Position numbers and translations under genes: made by a program. From assembly GCA_030435675.1 (NCBI GenBank), contig CM059621.1, positions 3,100,001-3,164,000 on the forward strand: a stretch of 64,000 nucleotides of DNA, read 5' to 3'. The stretch comes from Steinernema hermaphroditum (taxonomy: Eukaryota > Nematoda > Chromadorea > Rhabditida > Steinernematidae). The notes under the pieces are model-generated. The model ran no database searches and was not told where the DNA came from. It saw only the letters and a list, made by a program, of their open reading frames with translations. Positions 45,485 to 56,735 of this stretch are shown piece by piece (the stretch's first letter is position 1; every line of letters starts with the position of its first letter).

Positions 45485-46005
45485 GCGGTGGTCAAGGACT
45501 CTCACTCGTGTCGCGGTGGCGAGCGGTCGGTCCCTCCGGTCGCTCTCTGAGTATCTGGTACGTCAGATGGCAAACCCCGTGGCAGTTGTGACTGTTCCGG
45601 CTTCCAGAGGGAATTGGGACACCCGGAAGCCGTAGTCCCACCACCGCTGACAACAAGATGTCCGACGTCAAGAATCCGGCCACGTGAGAAGTCATCCCGA
45701 AGGTCGCCGACGCTCTGAGGACGCCACCACCATCGAAGACGCAACTCCCGGACCACGGACCATCAGATTCGAGCACAGAAGCGTGCGCTGTGCCGCAAAC
45801 GATGTTCCGCTCCTGAATCCGAAGATTTGCCGATTCCCAGAAGCCCCATGAAGCTCTCCGCCAACCACCGGTTCGACATCTACGCCGCGCCAGGGATGAA
45901 GCCGTCTTCCAGACATCCTCTGTTTGTCTATTTTCGGTGTCGCGCAAGGCATAATGCCTTTGATTCGCGAAATAAAATCGTGAAAATCAAGTGCTGTGTG
46001 ATTTA
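45485..46005 (-). repeat. Dispersed repeat B, copy 1
   Basis: About 90 percent or more identical by eye to 62400-62900, in inverted orientation. GC-rich, with open frames on several strands but no protein similarity. Shares CTCTGGAAGCCGGAA, CTCAGAGAGCGACCGGAGGG and GACGTCGGACATCTTGTTGT. Confidence 0.8.
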
Positions 46006-46376
46006 TGTACAAGTACGGAGCAAAGTGCTAAAACACCTGCAATCAATTCATGGGACTTGTTAATCCGGAAAGTTCTCCTCTGTAATTGAAGAGGATGCAC
46101 CAGTCGGAGCTCCTGTGAGCTTTCACCTGTACAAAGGGCATTCTTTTCCACCGAAAGAATTCTCCAAAGTAAACCAGCATGGACAAATATTACAATTCCT
46201 TCTCCAAAATGCTTAATACCAGTAGGTTGGAAAGACGCCTGTCGAAAAGATAGATGATTTCCGTCTGCTCAGGGTTGCGACGCTATACATAGAAAGTCGT
46301 CCACTAATTTTTCTTCTGATTTCTTTACTGAACACTATTACAACAATTCTGAAATTTGCACTAAATATCAAAGTTC

Positions 46377-47554
46377 TATACATGTTTGTCTAACCCATCG
46401 AGCGTATGAGCGAACAGTGAACTTAATGTAGTCGTCGAGAAGAAATACCACTTGTTTTGGTGATCTAGGGCTGACAGTAGGTATGACGAAGCCAACGATG
46501 TCATCAGCAGGGAACTTTGAGTAAATGACTAAGGGAACACAACCGTCGTTATCGTGAAAATGATGCCATATACCTGGAAAAATAGTTGGATCTCATGGCG
46601 ACGTTTCGTCTGTCGGAAAGGAGCATTCTCTCTGAGCTGTATTAGACGAAATAGGGACGACATGTCCAGCATCCAGATGATGATTACTGTGGTAAATGAG
46701 ACGGCAAAGTCAGTGTAATGTTCCGTGATGTGACCGCATAGACCTTCACCGTGATGATAGGTGAATCTGGTGACGTCGAAGGTCATTGAACATGAGGCTG
46801 AAAGTGAGGCTTTTTATCCAACCTAACCCATTAGTGATATCTGTTAAGAGCTAGTTGTAGAGGGACATAGAAAATAGAGGGCCTGTCTCCATACATGAGT
46901 TGAGAGATTTCTGGTGTCGTGGTGGCTGTATGTCATGTTTGGACCTTAACCTCTACCGCAGTGGCTTTCAATTTCCACACATATAAGTGACCGGTAGCCA
47001 ATTTGGCTCAACTTCCACAATAACTCAAATGTTCTCGATCCCATTTAGTATGAAAGTCTCCAAGAAACTTACTAATGAAGTAAGGAAAAGACTGAGCAGT
47101 TGCGATCGCCCACACCACCAAAAGGATCACTTTTGTGACGGTGCCTCCTCCAAATATTCGACTGTATCTGCTGGGGAAGTTGATGACCGTAGCTCGGTCT
47201 ATCGCGGCGAAGAGATGCGTGAACAGCGATCCCTCCCAGAAGAAGAAGATCAGCTGGCCGGAGCGGCGGCCCCAGTAGGTTGAGTGCCATGTTGGATGAA
47301 GAAGGGTGACTCCGCCAGTAAGCACGCTAAATGCTGCGCACACTCCGATGTTGGCGACGGCGTGCGATTGACACAGAGTCCCAAATGCATTGCTAAAAGC
47401 CGAATTGCGACGAATGGCGTAAAGTGCCAAAATATTGGCTAGCACGCCAAGTGTGCCAACCTTAAACAGGCAGTTGAATACAAATTTTAAATAGATATTG
47501 CCATACAGAGATCGTAATAGTTGACGCCGTTGTCGGGTTGAAGTCCGGAATCAT
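46377..47554 (-). CDS. Serpentine chemoreceptor, Srx family
   Basis: Exon 1 MIPDFNPTTASTITIS; after a 46-48-base intron, VGTLGVLANILALYAIRRNS, FGTLCQSHAVANIGVCAAFS, SGQLIFFFWEGSLFTHLFAA, DRATVINFPSRYSRIFGGGT and VILLVVWAIATAQSFPYFIS. A longer intron (about 270 bases) precedes CSMTFDVTRFTYHHGEGLCG, VSFTTVIIIWMLDMSSLFRL and a probable last exon ending TLSSLFAHTLDGLDKHV. LCxSHAVAN and the late HTLDG are Srx-like signatures. The frame of the last exon is inferred from that ending. Confidence 0.75.
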
Positions 47555-48129
47555 CTCGTATCGACTGTATCCAGACCTAAAAACACTTCCTTATATACGG
47601 ATCGGATTGCTCCAAAGGTATCACATCATCGACCGGTTTGAATTAAGCTCGAGACACAAAACATGTTGCAAGAAGATTGCACAAGATTCAACGACAGACG
47701 CTATTTTAACCTCTAGTCTGTCTGTGGAATATCAAAAATACAGGGAGCATAGGGAGAGAATGTTGTTTTCGTGCAATCGCCGTTGAAATGTTTGATCCAA
47801 TCATATCAAAAATATTTGCAGTTGCAAGATTTGACTTGGCCTCGGGATGTTTTCTCCGCCAGCTGAACATGGTCACATGTTTATTTTAAGGCGACAAAAA
47901 CAATGATATGTATCTTATGGCGCGAACGCTGCTTCCAGGCGATTCGTTCTTAGAGACATCTACATACATTATATTCGACCAGCGCAGCTTCTTGAAATCA
48001 AAGTGACTAAGATGGAGGATGTACGTTGTGGTCCATTTTTGGCAATGAGAATGTACTTTCCGGTAACGTCTTTCCGATGGAGCCACGAATTTAGGAATTT
48101 GTTTGGGAAATTTAACATTTTACATGTTG
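47555..48129. other. Interval without recognised gene
   Basis: No supported coding exon on either strand. Confidence 0.4.
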
Positions 48130-48570
48130 TCGTACCCCAAATCTAACCATTGCTGCCTGACTTCTTGTTTCGCTCGGTGTCGCCATCTTCTGCTGCCTAC
48201 TTTCTTCGTTAAGTCATCGCTCCATCGGGTCCAAGGTCTTCCGAGAGGTCTCTTCACTTGCGGGCGCCATTCTTCCGCTTCGTCGATGTCCTTTACTTTC
48301 GTGACGCATTGCTCCTGCTGAGTAGAAGACGGACTCCGGCTATTCGACGCTCCATCCGTCGTTGAGCGGTCGCGAGCCTCTGCCCCTGATTTCGTGAGTG
48401 ACCAAGTTTCGGAACCGTAGAGAATGGCACTGGTCGAAGAGTCTTCGTTTCCATCGCATCAGAACGCTTCTGGATGCCAGGAATTCCTTGTACTTTCTGA
48501 AAACGTTCCATCCGCTTTGAATTCTTCTGGTGATCTCCTTGGAGTGGTCTCTTCTAACCTGACTTCTTTT
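48130..48570 (-). mobile_element. RTE-type LINE fragment (reverse transcriptase C-terminus), decayed
   Basis: Minus-strand frames read, with shifts: HSKEITRRIQSGWNVFRKYK, FLASRSVLMRWKRRLFDQC, LATAQRRMERRIAGVRLLL, VTKVKDIDEAEEWRPQVKRP and GRPWTRWSDDLTKK. This order (RRI..GW..F.KYK, KRRLFDQC, AQRRMER, GRP.TRWSDDL) is that of the C-terminus of RTE-clade non-LTR retrotransposons. Frameshifts and missing upstream domains mark it as dead. Confidence 0.75.
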
Positions 48571-48579
48571 CGTGTTCGA

Positions 48580-49020
48580 TATCTTCGATTTACGATTTAT
48601 CTTCCCGAATCAACGGCTTACACCGTGCAGGACGTCTCATATATGCACAAAGAAGAACAAAGTCACACCTCAGCCGCTGATTTTCTTCTGGTTTCGGTGG
48701 AGCAGACGAATCCGAATAGAATGCAGCGTTCCCATCAGTATGCGCGGGCGTCGAAGTCGTGAAGAGTTGATTCCGGAAGTGGCGCGGCGGCGGAGAACAG
48801 CGAACGGAACGGAGGGGCATCTTAAGTTCAGCTGGCGGCACAGACTTCGGAGTTGTAACGCTTCTTCGGCTTCTCTGGCGGCGCGGTTGGAGTCGGGCGG
48901 TTGTGACGGCTTCTTGGCGAGACTTGGCGTTCGATATCTTCATTGTTCCAAATCGAAAGTCTTGTCCCAATCCATCGTGGCTGACGTGCAACGTGAGCCG
49001 AACCAAATATCGCCAAGAAG
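48580..49020 (+). repeat. Dispersed repeat B2, copy 1
   Basis: Shares with 53370-53985 the phrases CTTACACC/GCCTTG..GAGACGTC, ATATATGCACAAA, CCATCAGTATGCGCGGGC and AGCTGGCGGCACAGACTTCG with about 90 following bases (GGAGTTGTAACGCTTCTTCG). Confidence 0.7.
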
Positions 49021-49687
49021 ACCGTCTACATCGTCATCGGTTGCTCTATTCGATACTCCTACCTTACATTTACTCACAGTTTATGTAAGTAAAATGCGAT
49101 GCACTATCCATCAGCTTTCTGTTAACATGTTTCAAAACACTTTCTTTGACAGTGCATGACAGTGGTGACGTTTTTCCTCACGCGATATTTTCGGATTAAA
49201 GTGAATACGACCAAAATAGTGTGTTTTGTCGCCTTTGCGACGAAAAACATCATCAATCTGTGGTACTGATTCGATTTGGAAAATCAAAAGAGCAAACGAA
49301 CACTGCAGGCAAGAATTGTGAAAGTACGTATGGTAAAAACATTTATGAACAAGCAATATCCACATTTTCTGAGGTTAAATGGTCATGGGTTAAAGGCTCA
49401 AATGTTGAATGACTTTACGGAACAGATTCATGTGCCTTCTATTCTTATCTGTTTTTTTAGTAGTTGAGCGATCATTGTCGATTAGTCATGTGACACTGTT
49501 TTTGTGCGCCGTTCTGCGGGTTACTGGAGCTGTTATAAAAACATGGTCATGCTCAAGTGCAGATCGACGCAGCCGTCGACTAACTGCGGCCAAGTTAACG
49601 GGAAATGTAAATGCTTCAATCACTTGCTACTGATTTTGTCCTCATTAAAAGGATGCTAGTGGGATGGCGCAGATGCTAGCAGCTAGT

Positions 49688-49890
49688 TCCGGCTGCAATC
49701 CCCTGTATATAATCGCCAAACCAACGTCAGTGTGTGTTTTTCTATGCGCAGGAGAGCGACCGCATTCTATCATTCGAGGAGCGATCGCTTTCAGGCACCA
49801 GACAGAACAGAACACGGGCCGGCTTCGAACCGATCCCGATCAATTGCAAATCAGACACGTTCGTAATGAAGCATACAGACATTTTCATTC
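49688..49890 (-). repeat. tRNA-like dispersed element, copy 4 (diverged)
   Basis: CCCCTGTATATAATCGCC, GTGTGTGTTTTTCTATGCGC, GGCTTCGAACCGATCCCG and ACACGTTCGTAATGAAGCAT align with the inverted sequence of the element at 22918-23360 in the same order. Confidence 0.5.
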
Positions 49891-50042
49891 AACCGATTCA
49901 GTGCCACTATGCCACAAATTGTCTATGTGTTTACAGTTTGTTGTACAGTTTTCCGGCTCCAACTTCAGCCCTTTGCTTCAGCGCCAATACAACACACGAA
50001 GGCAGATGCCTTTAGCAATAGCCTATGCAAAATTAAAGGATG

Positions 50043-51349
50043 TACAGGGTGTTCCATAAGTTCTGTAACGCCTAAAAATGGCTATATCTCGACGAAAATC
50101 CAACGGATTCGCGTGAAAATTGGTACACCTATAAAAGAGAACCAGGAGAACAATTATCTATAACGATTAATTGAAATCGCCACATTCAGTGGGAGAAAAG
50201 GCTTCAAGGAATTTTTTACAATTCTTCGTCGTGGCCACGAGCAGTTCATCGCCTATGCTCGCTCCAGAGATCGCTTCAGACTGTTTAAGCTAGTGTTCTG
50301 GATTCGCGAGACTTCACTCTCCAAGAATCCATAGATGGCATAGTCCAGTGGGCTCAGGTCGGCGCTAATGAAGGGCCACATGTCCTTACCCCACTAACTT
50401 GGGGCAGATCTGATTCGCGACCTCCATCGATAATTTCGGTCCCTGCGCCGGAATCAACTCTTTCTGGAACACCTAATTATCGTTTTTAAAGTGTTCCTAA
50501 GTGAATCTTGCCACATATGCCTTCAAATTCCATTCTTGATAGATTTTCGAATCAATCCTGACCCCTTTTTGGATAAAAACGGGTTTCGTTTGGCCCATCC
50601 CGCATATTTTAGCGCATACCATGACGGGCTTCGACGGGAAATGGTTGCTTTTGAACTCAACAGATCGAGAAGAACCTGCTTCATGGAAAACTCACTCGTT
50701 ATGCTGATTTGGGAATAATTTAATCGAAAAAATTAATTGATCCGTGAACAGGAGTCAACGAATTTCTTTGCTCGTGGCCACGGCTATCAGACTCTTCCAT
50801 TTTTCCCTTCTATACTTCTTTCTGTGATGCGTCGGCACGTGTCCAGTGGATTTTCTGGGCGAGATTAGCTTCAGGTTATCGTTCACAATGCACTGCGTGG
50901 ATGGTTTAAATATTTTTGGAGTCCAAGGCCATTTTTCTAATGTATCACTCCGGATTTCGCTCAAATCGCTTCTTCACAGCTTAAATCATCAATCTGGTTC
51001 GCGCACTCTTCGGTCTTTCACTTCTAGGACTAGGTTCTATGAATTTCGCGGCTTCATAAAGGCGCAGAAGTCGTTTCGCTGCCGTACAAGCTTTCCGCGA
51101 GCCAGATTCAGCAACTTTCCAATGTCCGATTTTGACTTCCTTCCGCGAAATACGAAACGGCCGCGAAACTCTTTTCTTTGGAGGCCATGACAAATTCTTA
51201 TAATATTGCGGAATATCAGGGAAACAGTGGATATAAGATAAAAAAGGGCCAAGAAAAACGCAGTAAACGTCAAAATAAGTGAAAAGCAAAAAAATCAACT
51301 CAAAACACACATTTTGAAATCCGTTACAGAACTTATGGAACACCCTGTA
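50043..51349 (-). mobile_element. Decayed mariner transposon
   Basis: 50045-51347 (1303 bp) has inverted ends CAGGGTGTTCCATAAGTTCT / AGAACTTATGGAACACCCTG with TA on both sides (50043-50044, 51348-51349). Minus-strand fragments of a D,D34D transposase remain: AAKRLLRLYEAAKFIEPSPR with SERPKSARTR (helix-turn-helix region) and MWPFISADLSPLDYAIYGFL with SEVSRIQNTSLNSLKRSL (third catalytic Asp region). Many stops and shifts separate them, so it cannot be active on its own. Confidence 0.88.
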
Positions 51350-51725
51350 CAACACAAACTTCAACTTTTCAACATAATATGTTCAGAGGCCTTAATGGCG
51401 ATCCAGGAAAACGAATTGTATGGCCGACTTCACTATGGTCACCGCGAGCGTACGAGTTTAGTCTCTGGAACCAATGGTACAAGACATCTATTATAACTGA
51501 GACAGGCTTCCTTCTTTCGTCGGCGCTGGGCGCGATGTTCGAGTAGAGTGTACCGATTCCATCATAGTGCAGATTACAGATTTTACAGATTTATTTTGCG
51601 GTCACATATTGCTTCAACATGTTGCACCCCATATCACACCAATCCTCTCTGTAGAATTCGTCACGCCAGCGTTTTTTTGGTCGGGTCGTACGTAGCCTCC
51701 ACGATTCAATCTTCTGTGATCAATC

Positions 51726-52922
51726 TCATGCGGAAATAGTCACACTAGCTGCCACGGCAACTGTCTTCTTGCGGCGAAACATCTCTCGAACGGCCTTCCT
51801 GTACGGCACAATGAGCAAGATCACTGCACAGGAGTTGAGCACAGAGTGTACACTCATTGAAAACACCATAACCATAATTGCATCTGCAAGCATTAATACT
51901 GAATCCCCTACTAAATGGACAGACACAACATACATCTCAAACAGCCAAAATTAAAAGCCAGGTCAAGCGTTACAGTACACACCGGCGCTGCGTACAGAAT
52001 TAACGGTGATGCTGTCTAAACTAGCCACGCTATATGAAAACTCGAAATGCCTTATTACCTGCACGACAAGTGATTTCATGAGTTGGACTTGCATAGCATA
52101 GGTAGCAGCTGACATAGATGGACGAAGCGCCCGGAGTTGTTTCATGATGCTGACAATGCACGTTACCATAAAGGTCACTACAAGAATGATGTATGTCGAC
52201 AATGAACCACCGATAGCCATGATTCCTTCCTTTTCGGGTCCGAACAATAAAGAGTTAGCCAACACAGACGCAAGCTCTGAGTCCTCCTGTAAATTGCATA
52301 TAGTCTTTGACAGCGATAAGTGACCCACAGCGAGCACCATCTTATTAAAGTTCTCTTTACGAAGAGCTCCATAAATGGCAATTGCGAACATGGTTCCTGG
52401 AAGAAGTACAACCGTCGCAGCGGCAGCATATCGGTAATGCATTGTATCAGGCTGCCACCCAAAGAGACGGAAGTTGGGGCACAAAGATTGATACCGAAAG
52501 AAGAAGGCGATACATAGACTTGCAAAGCATTGCGCGACGCAGAAGATAGATAGCGCCTAAAACACAAGGGACTGGAAGAGAACATTTTATTCACATACGC
52601 AACAGACGGTTTCACCAATAGGACTGAACAGCGAGCCGAGTCCAGCAAGATACAGAGCAATAGTTCTTGTTGGTGCTGGTGTCGGGATTATAATTGTGTC
52701 CACTGCGATGTCGCTCATGAACACCCAAAACTACAAAAAAAAACTGATAACTAATGCTAAACATATACCTACCGAAATGTTCAACATGACGTATTTATAT
52801 ACTCCCAACTGGCTTGGTGACTTTTTAACAATGATATACATTGTGAAAAAATTTATTGGCGTACATAAAGCAGCGCAAGCGAGTGTAAAGTTGCGGAAGA
52901 CTACTGGCCTAGGGTCGGTCAT
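51726..52922 (-). CDS. Serpentine chemoreceptor, Srh/Str-superfamily
   Basis: Exon 1 MTDPRPVVFRNFTLACAALC, then TPINFFTMYIIVKKSPSQLG and VYKYVMLNIS; exon 2 FWVFMSDIAVDTIIIPTPAP; exon 3 ALSIFCVAQCFASLCIAFFF, RYAAAATVVLLPGTMFAIAI, YIILVVTFMVTCIVSIMKQL, YAMQVQLMKSLVVQ. A sixth-helix exon probably reads TASPLILYAAPVCTVTLDLA. The last exon has ADAIMVMVFSMSVHSVLNSC and AVILLIVPYRKAVREMF. Same exon plan as the Srh at 24827. The junction between the last two exons is unclear (available intron about 30 bases), so a small deletion or pseudogenisation there is possible. Confidence 0.72.
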
Positions 52923-53369
52923 CGTGAATTACTTCTGTTTTGGAAGGCAATGTGAAACACTGCAGCAAGAGCAGATAATTTATTCAATTATGGTTACTGT
53001 TGATTGCTTGAATAGAATAACAGTTGTGGGCAGCTGAAATCAGTTTGCTTTGTCTTCTTATTGCTCATATACCAATCTTGTTTATTGTTTCCGCCGTGTT
53101 TTGACCGACTGAGATTCAATTATGCGGTTGCAACCAAAACTATGAAGCTGGCACACACGCGTGCATCTTGTAGTAAAATGCAACACTCGAATGACAGAAT
53201 AAACTTTGTCCGATCAAAAAGTCTTAGTTTTTGAGGGGGTTCCAAGTTTGAAAAAAAATCTTAGCCAAGTTACGCATTGAAATAACCACAAATAGTGTGC
53301 AGAATAGTCGGCGCAGAACAATCTGGGACATAAAGGAGTTTCTTCGGCATACAGTTGACCGAGTTTACG
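52923..53369. other. Interval without recognised gene
   Basis: Probable promoter of the minus-strand Srh receptor; nothing else seen. Confidence 0.4.
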
Positions 53370-53985
53370 AGTTTTTTACGAGTTTATTTCTCGTATCTAA
53401 GGCTTACGCCTTGCGAGACGTCATATATATGCACAAAAACCACATTGTCACTCCGTAGTCGTCGGTCTTCTGGCTTCGGCGCAGGGCACAGCATCAGAGT
53501 AGAAGGCGACGATCCCATCAGTGTGCGCGGGCATCAGAGAGGCGAAAAGTTGACCCCGGAGACGGTGGAACACAGCAAGCCCATCTTCAGCTCGGGTGGC
53601 AGCGCGGACGTCGGAGTTGAGAAGCTTCTTCGGCGGCTTCCGCGGGCAGCACGGGCGAAGAACGGCATCTGGGCGAAACGCGTCGGTGGAGCACAACGGG
53701 CAAACCGGGAACCATCAAGGCAGCTGGCGGCACAGACTTCGGAGTTGTAACGCTTCTTCGGCTTCTCTGGCGGCGCGGGTGGAGTCGGGCGGCAGTGACG
53801 GGCTTCTTGGCAAGACGTTGGAACTACGGCTCCCTGGTGTTCCAGGCCTTCTGGGAGCCGGGGCGATCACTATGCAACCAACAATGACGGCCGAAAACGA
53901 CCGCTCACTCAACTCAGTCGGCCCCAGACAGCCTCAGAAAGAGCGAGTGGACGACCCGACCGATCACTGGGGACACAAATGAAAG
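53370..53985 (+). repeat. Dispersed repeat B2, copy 2
   Basis: Homologous to 48580-49020; its tail (CTCCCTGGTGTTCCAGG, CAGCCTCAGAAAGAGCGAGT) is also distantly similar to the tail of repeat B, which links the two families. Confidence 0.65.
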
Positions 53986-55300
53986 ACCCCTACAGTTGAC
54001 CAACTTGAGAAAATGTTGACCGCTGATATCCTCCCATGATGTTCGAATCGCTTTCCCTTTAATACTTAGAACTGCATCTTAATCAGCACTTTTGTCCGGA
54101 TCACGAAGCGATCAGGAAGACGGGATATTCAGCTTTTTCCATCGCTTCCACTTCCCTTTTCCATCTTTTTCCACATAAGCCAAGCCTGGATGCCTGGACA
54201 TACCAGTACTACACGACACAAACAGCCATTTGGCGGTGTTATTCGTCTGGAGGCTTTTATTTCGGCGGTTCTGTCCATTTGGAAACCGCGGCTTGGTTTA
54301 GGCTCCGGCTTTAAGTTAAGCGTATTGATTTAAAGCGAGCCCTGTACTCTTGGAACGAAATAATACACTGCTCACTGACTACTCGGGTTTACGGATTTTT
54401 CCTGAAACCTTTGAAACCATTCCCTAATAGAGTCAAATATTTGCTCTTTAGCGTGCTGGAAATGAAGTTTACTACTTAATCTTCTGCAGCTTTGGTTGTG
54501 GAGTCGGCAACAAAATATCAAAAAAGAAAATGTGTTCCTATCAAAAGACAGGGTGTTGCTATCATTATACAACCGACTGTATGTATGAAAACAATAATCA
54601 TTTGCTCCTATTGTGATCACCGACCTTGAGGTTCGAAGAGTATTAGAATAATCCTTCTTTTCAATACAGTCTGCAAAATGAATAGCAAACACACTCTAGA
54701 ATTTGCTCGTGATGGGGCAGCACACTATTGTATTTTATCGCTTCACATACGTACTATTCACAACATATCAATGTGAATAAAAACTCACATATTTCTCTAT
54801 TCACATTTCTTGCTGCCGATGCTTGCAATTACTGCAACGATCACGCAATTACTAAAAATTATATGGAAGTTGTGTATTACTGCATATGCGTTCAATGTGC
54901 AAAGTCCCTCTGTAGGTCACCGCTTGCGAGCCTAAACTTGTTTTCAAAACATTTTTGCACATAAATTGAGTGGATTGATGTTGGGATTAAGTGTTGCTTC
55001 AGAGCGTTGAAACACTCCCCCTTTAAAAGCGTTTAATACATTATTTTTTTATTATTATCCAACCAAATATGGCCTTTTCGGCACATTATAGTGAGTGTCC
55101 GTCCGAATCCTAGACATTCTGAATCTGTAATTTTAAGGACATCCATTATCGTCTCGACTAATCTATGCACTGCTAGGTTTAGCAGCGTTCTTCTACTTCG
55201 TCATTGCTTATGGTATCACCGTTGTATACTTGAGGCCGAATGTTCTTATCGCATGCCAAAACGACGGTGAGTTTTATGCTCTTTCGCACTTTATGAAAAT
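53986..55300. other. Interval without recognised gene
   Basis: 54287-54352 (CGGCTTGGTTTAGGCTCCGG and AAGCGAGCCCTGTAC) resembles 62310-62392 and looks like the end of another short repeat. The minus-strand frame 54692-54372 has no known features. Confidence 0.4.
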
Positions 55301-55722
55301 AAACCCGGCTGTGCGCGAATTCGCGCTCTCCAGGTACTAAGTCAATTAGATGCTCATGCAAATGGCTAAAGTTGAGGGCAAAAAACTGTAGCCCTGCGGG
55401 CGGCAAGATTGGCGCTCATCCCAGTTTTTTGGACTGAAGTTGTCCAAAAAACTGCAAAGCTAAAAAATACGCTAAAAACGGCACAAAAACTGTAAAGAAA
55501 CGCAAAGCCTTGCGTCCCCAGAGATATGATGGAAGTATAGCGCTACCATCTCAATTGCTTGTGTGGCTCATTGCGAACGTGCTTCGTTTGTGAGCGGGCG
55601 GTGCCGGGTTCGGTTCCCCTCGGGGTCTTTATTTTGTGTGGGTGTTTTCCCCGTGCTCACGGAAAAACACACACACAAACAGACCAACGGACCCGTCGGT
55701 TCTCCATTTATATATAGGGGAT
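55301..55722 (+). repeat. tRNA-like dispersed element, copy 3
   Basis: AACCCGGCTGTGCGCGAATT to CCATTTATATATAGGGGAT, as copy 2, with an internal rearrangement of the GCCCTGCGGGCGGCAAGATT segment. Box-B-like GGGTTCGGTTCCCC and box-A-like TGGCTCATTGCG retained. Confidence 0.8.
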
Positions 55723-55796
55723 ATGTGACTTGGGTGAAAATCAGTTTCGTGTTTTTACATGTTGACAAACCTCATAAGAGCCAATTCGTAACAGGT

Positions 55797-56550
55797 CCTG
55801 GGGCCGATTTCACAAAGCGCAAACGCAAACGCAATTCGCAATTGCGACGCAAATGTCGATTTCACAAAACGCAATTGCGCAAACGCAATTTTTCGGTTTC
55901 ACAAAACGCAATTACGCAAACGCAAAACGCAATTGCGTCGCAATTCAGTGACATGCCTCCGAGCATGTCACTTTCGAACGCAATTGTAGAATTTGACCGA
56001 GAATTAGCTGTTTTTTCGTGCTTTATCAATGTGTCTACCACTTTCTGACTGCCACTGGATATTTACCTTGAAAAGTGTTTGGGCGTTCGTGGCGGGACCA
56101 GGGGTGGGTCGCAGATTAACCTACCCACACCAAAAACCGGCAAAGTTGGCATAAATCATCCTTCTGTGGTGATCCACAGCTTAACCGAACGTGCGGACTT
56201 TCCTAATTATGACCTGCTGTAGGCAGGTCGAACCTACGAAATTTACTAACAAATTAGCAAAGGCTTAAAATCTTCTCAAAATCAGTTTGCCAAGGTCTCC
56301 CAAATTGGTACGAACATGCGACATTTACCTAATTGTGGCCCGTTCCTAACATCGGCTTACTGTATGTCGGAGTAATTCAACAACAAAAGAAGTGATGTGC
56401 TAGCTGCTCAGCGACAAAGAAGAACATGTGCTCCCAAAGACAGAAGGATCGGTAGTCATTGAACATGCAACGCAATTGCGATTTGCGTTTGCGACGCAAT
56501 TGCGAATTGCGAATTGCGTTTGCGTTTGCGCTTTGTGAAATCGGCCCCTG
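55797..56550. mobile_element. Foldback element with GCAAACGCAATTGCG arms, 754 bp
   Basis: Left end CTGGGGCCGATTTCACAAAG followed by CGCAAACGCAAACGCAATTC; right end is its inverse, AATTGCGTTTGCGTTTGCG then CTTTGTGAAATCGGCCCCTG. Arms about 50-130 bases, made of CAATTGCG/CGCAAACG units. The target duplication is not clear (GGTC occurs near both borders). No coding capacity. GGGGCCGATTTCACA-type ends occur in several DNA-transposon MITEs. Confidence 0.75.
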
Positions 56551-56735
56551 GTCTCAATGCGTTTAAATAGTGGCACTCTTACAAGAACACCATGACTTAT
56601 TGGTGACTAGCTTTTGAGTGATTCAGCTTAGGTGACGTTGTATGCGACAGGCCGTAAAAAATGAATACCAAGAGTAATCAAACAGTATCGTTATAGCATT
56701 TATGGATCACCCAATTCAGGGTCCAATTCGAAAAC
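56551..56735. other. Upstream region of the sulfotransferase gene
   Basis: Short spacer, presumably promoter; no clear TATA box. Confidence 0.35.

Noticed and set aside
45485..46005. A CRISPR array or bacterial transfer
   Set aside because: No regularly spaced repeats anywhere in the window except coding minisatellites; all genes have nematode-type introns.
48572..49159. 195-codon plus-strand frame
   Set aside because: Lies in repeat B2; the homologous copy at 53370 does not keep the frame.
54372..54692. Minus-strand 106-codon frame
   Set aside because: No recognisable features; ordinary chance frame in AT-rich DNA.
55563..56048. 161-codon frame spanning two repeats
   Set aside because: It runs from the tRNA-like element into the foldback element, so it is fortuitous.
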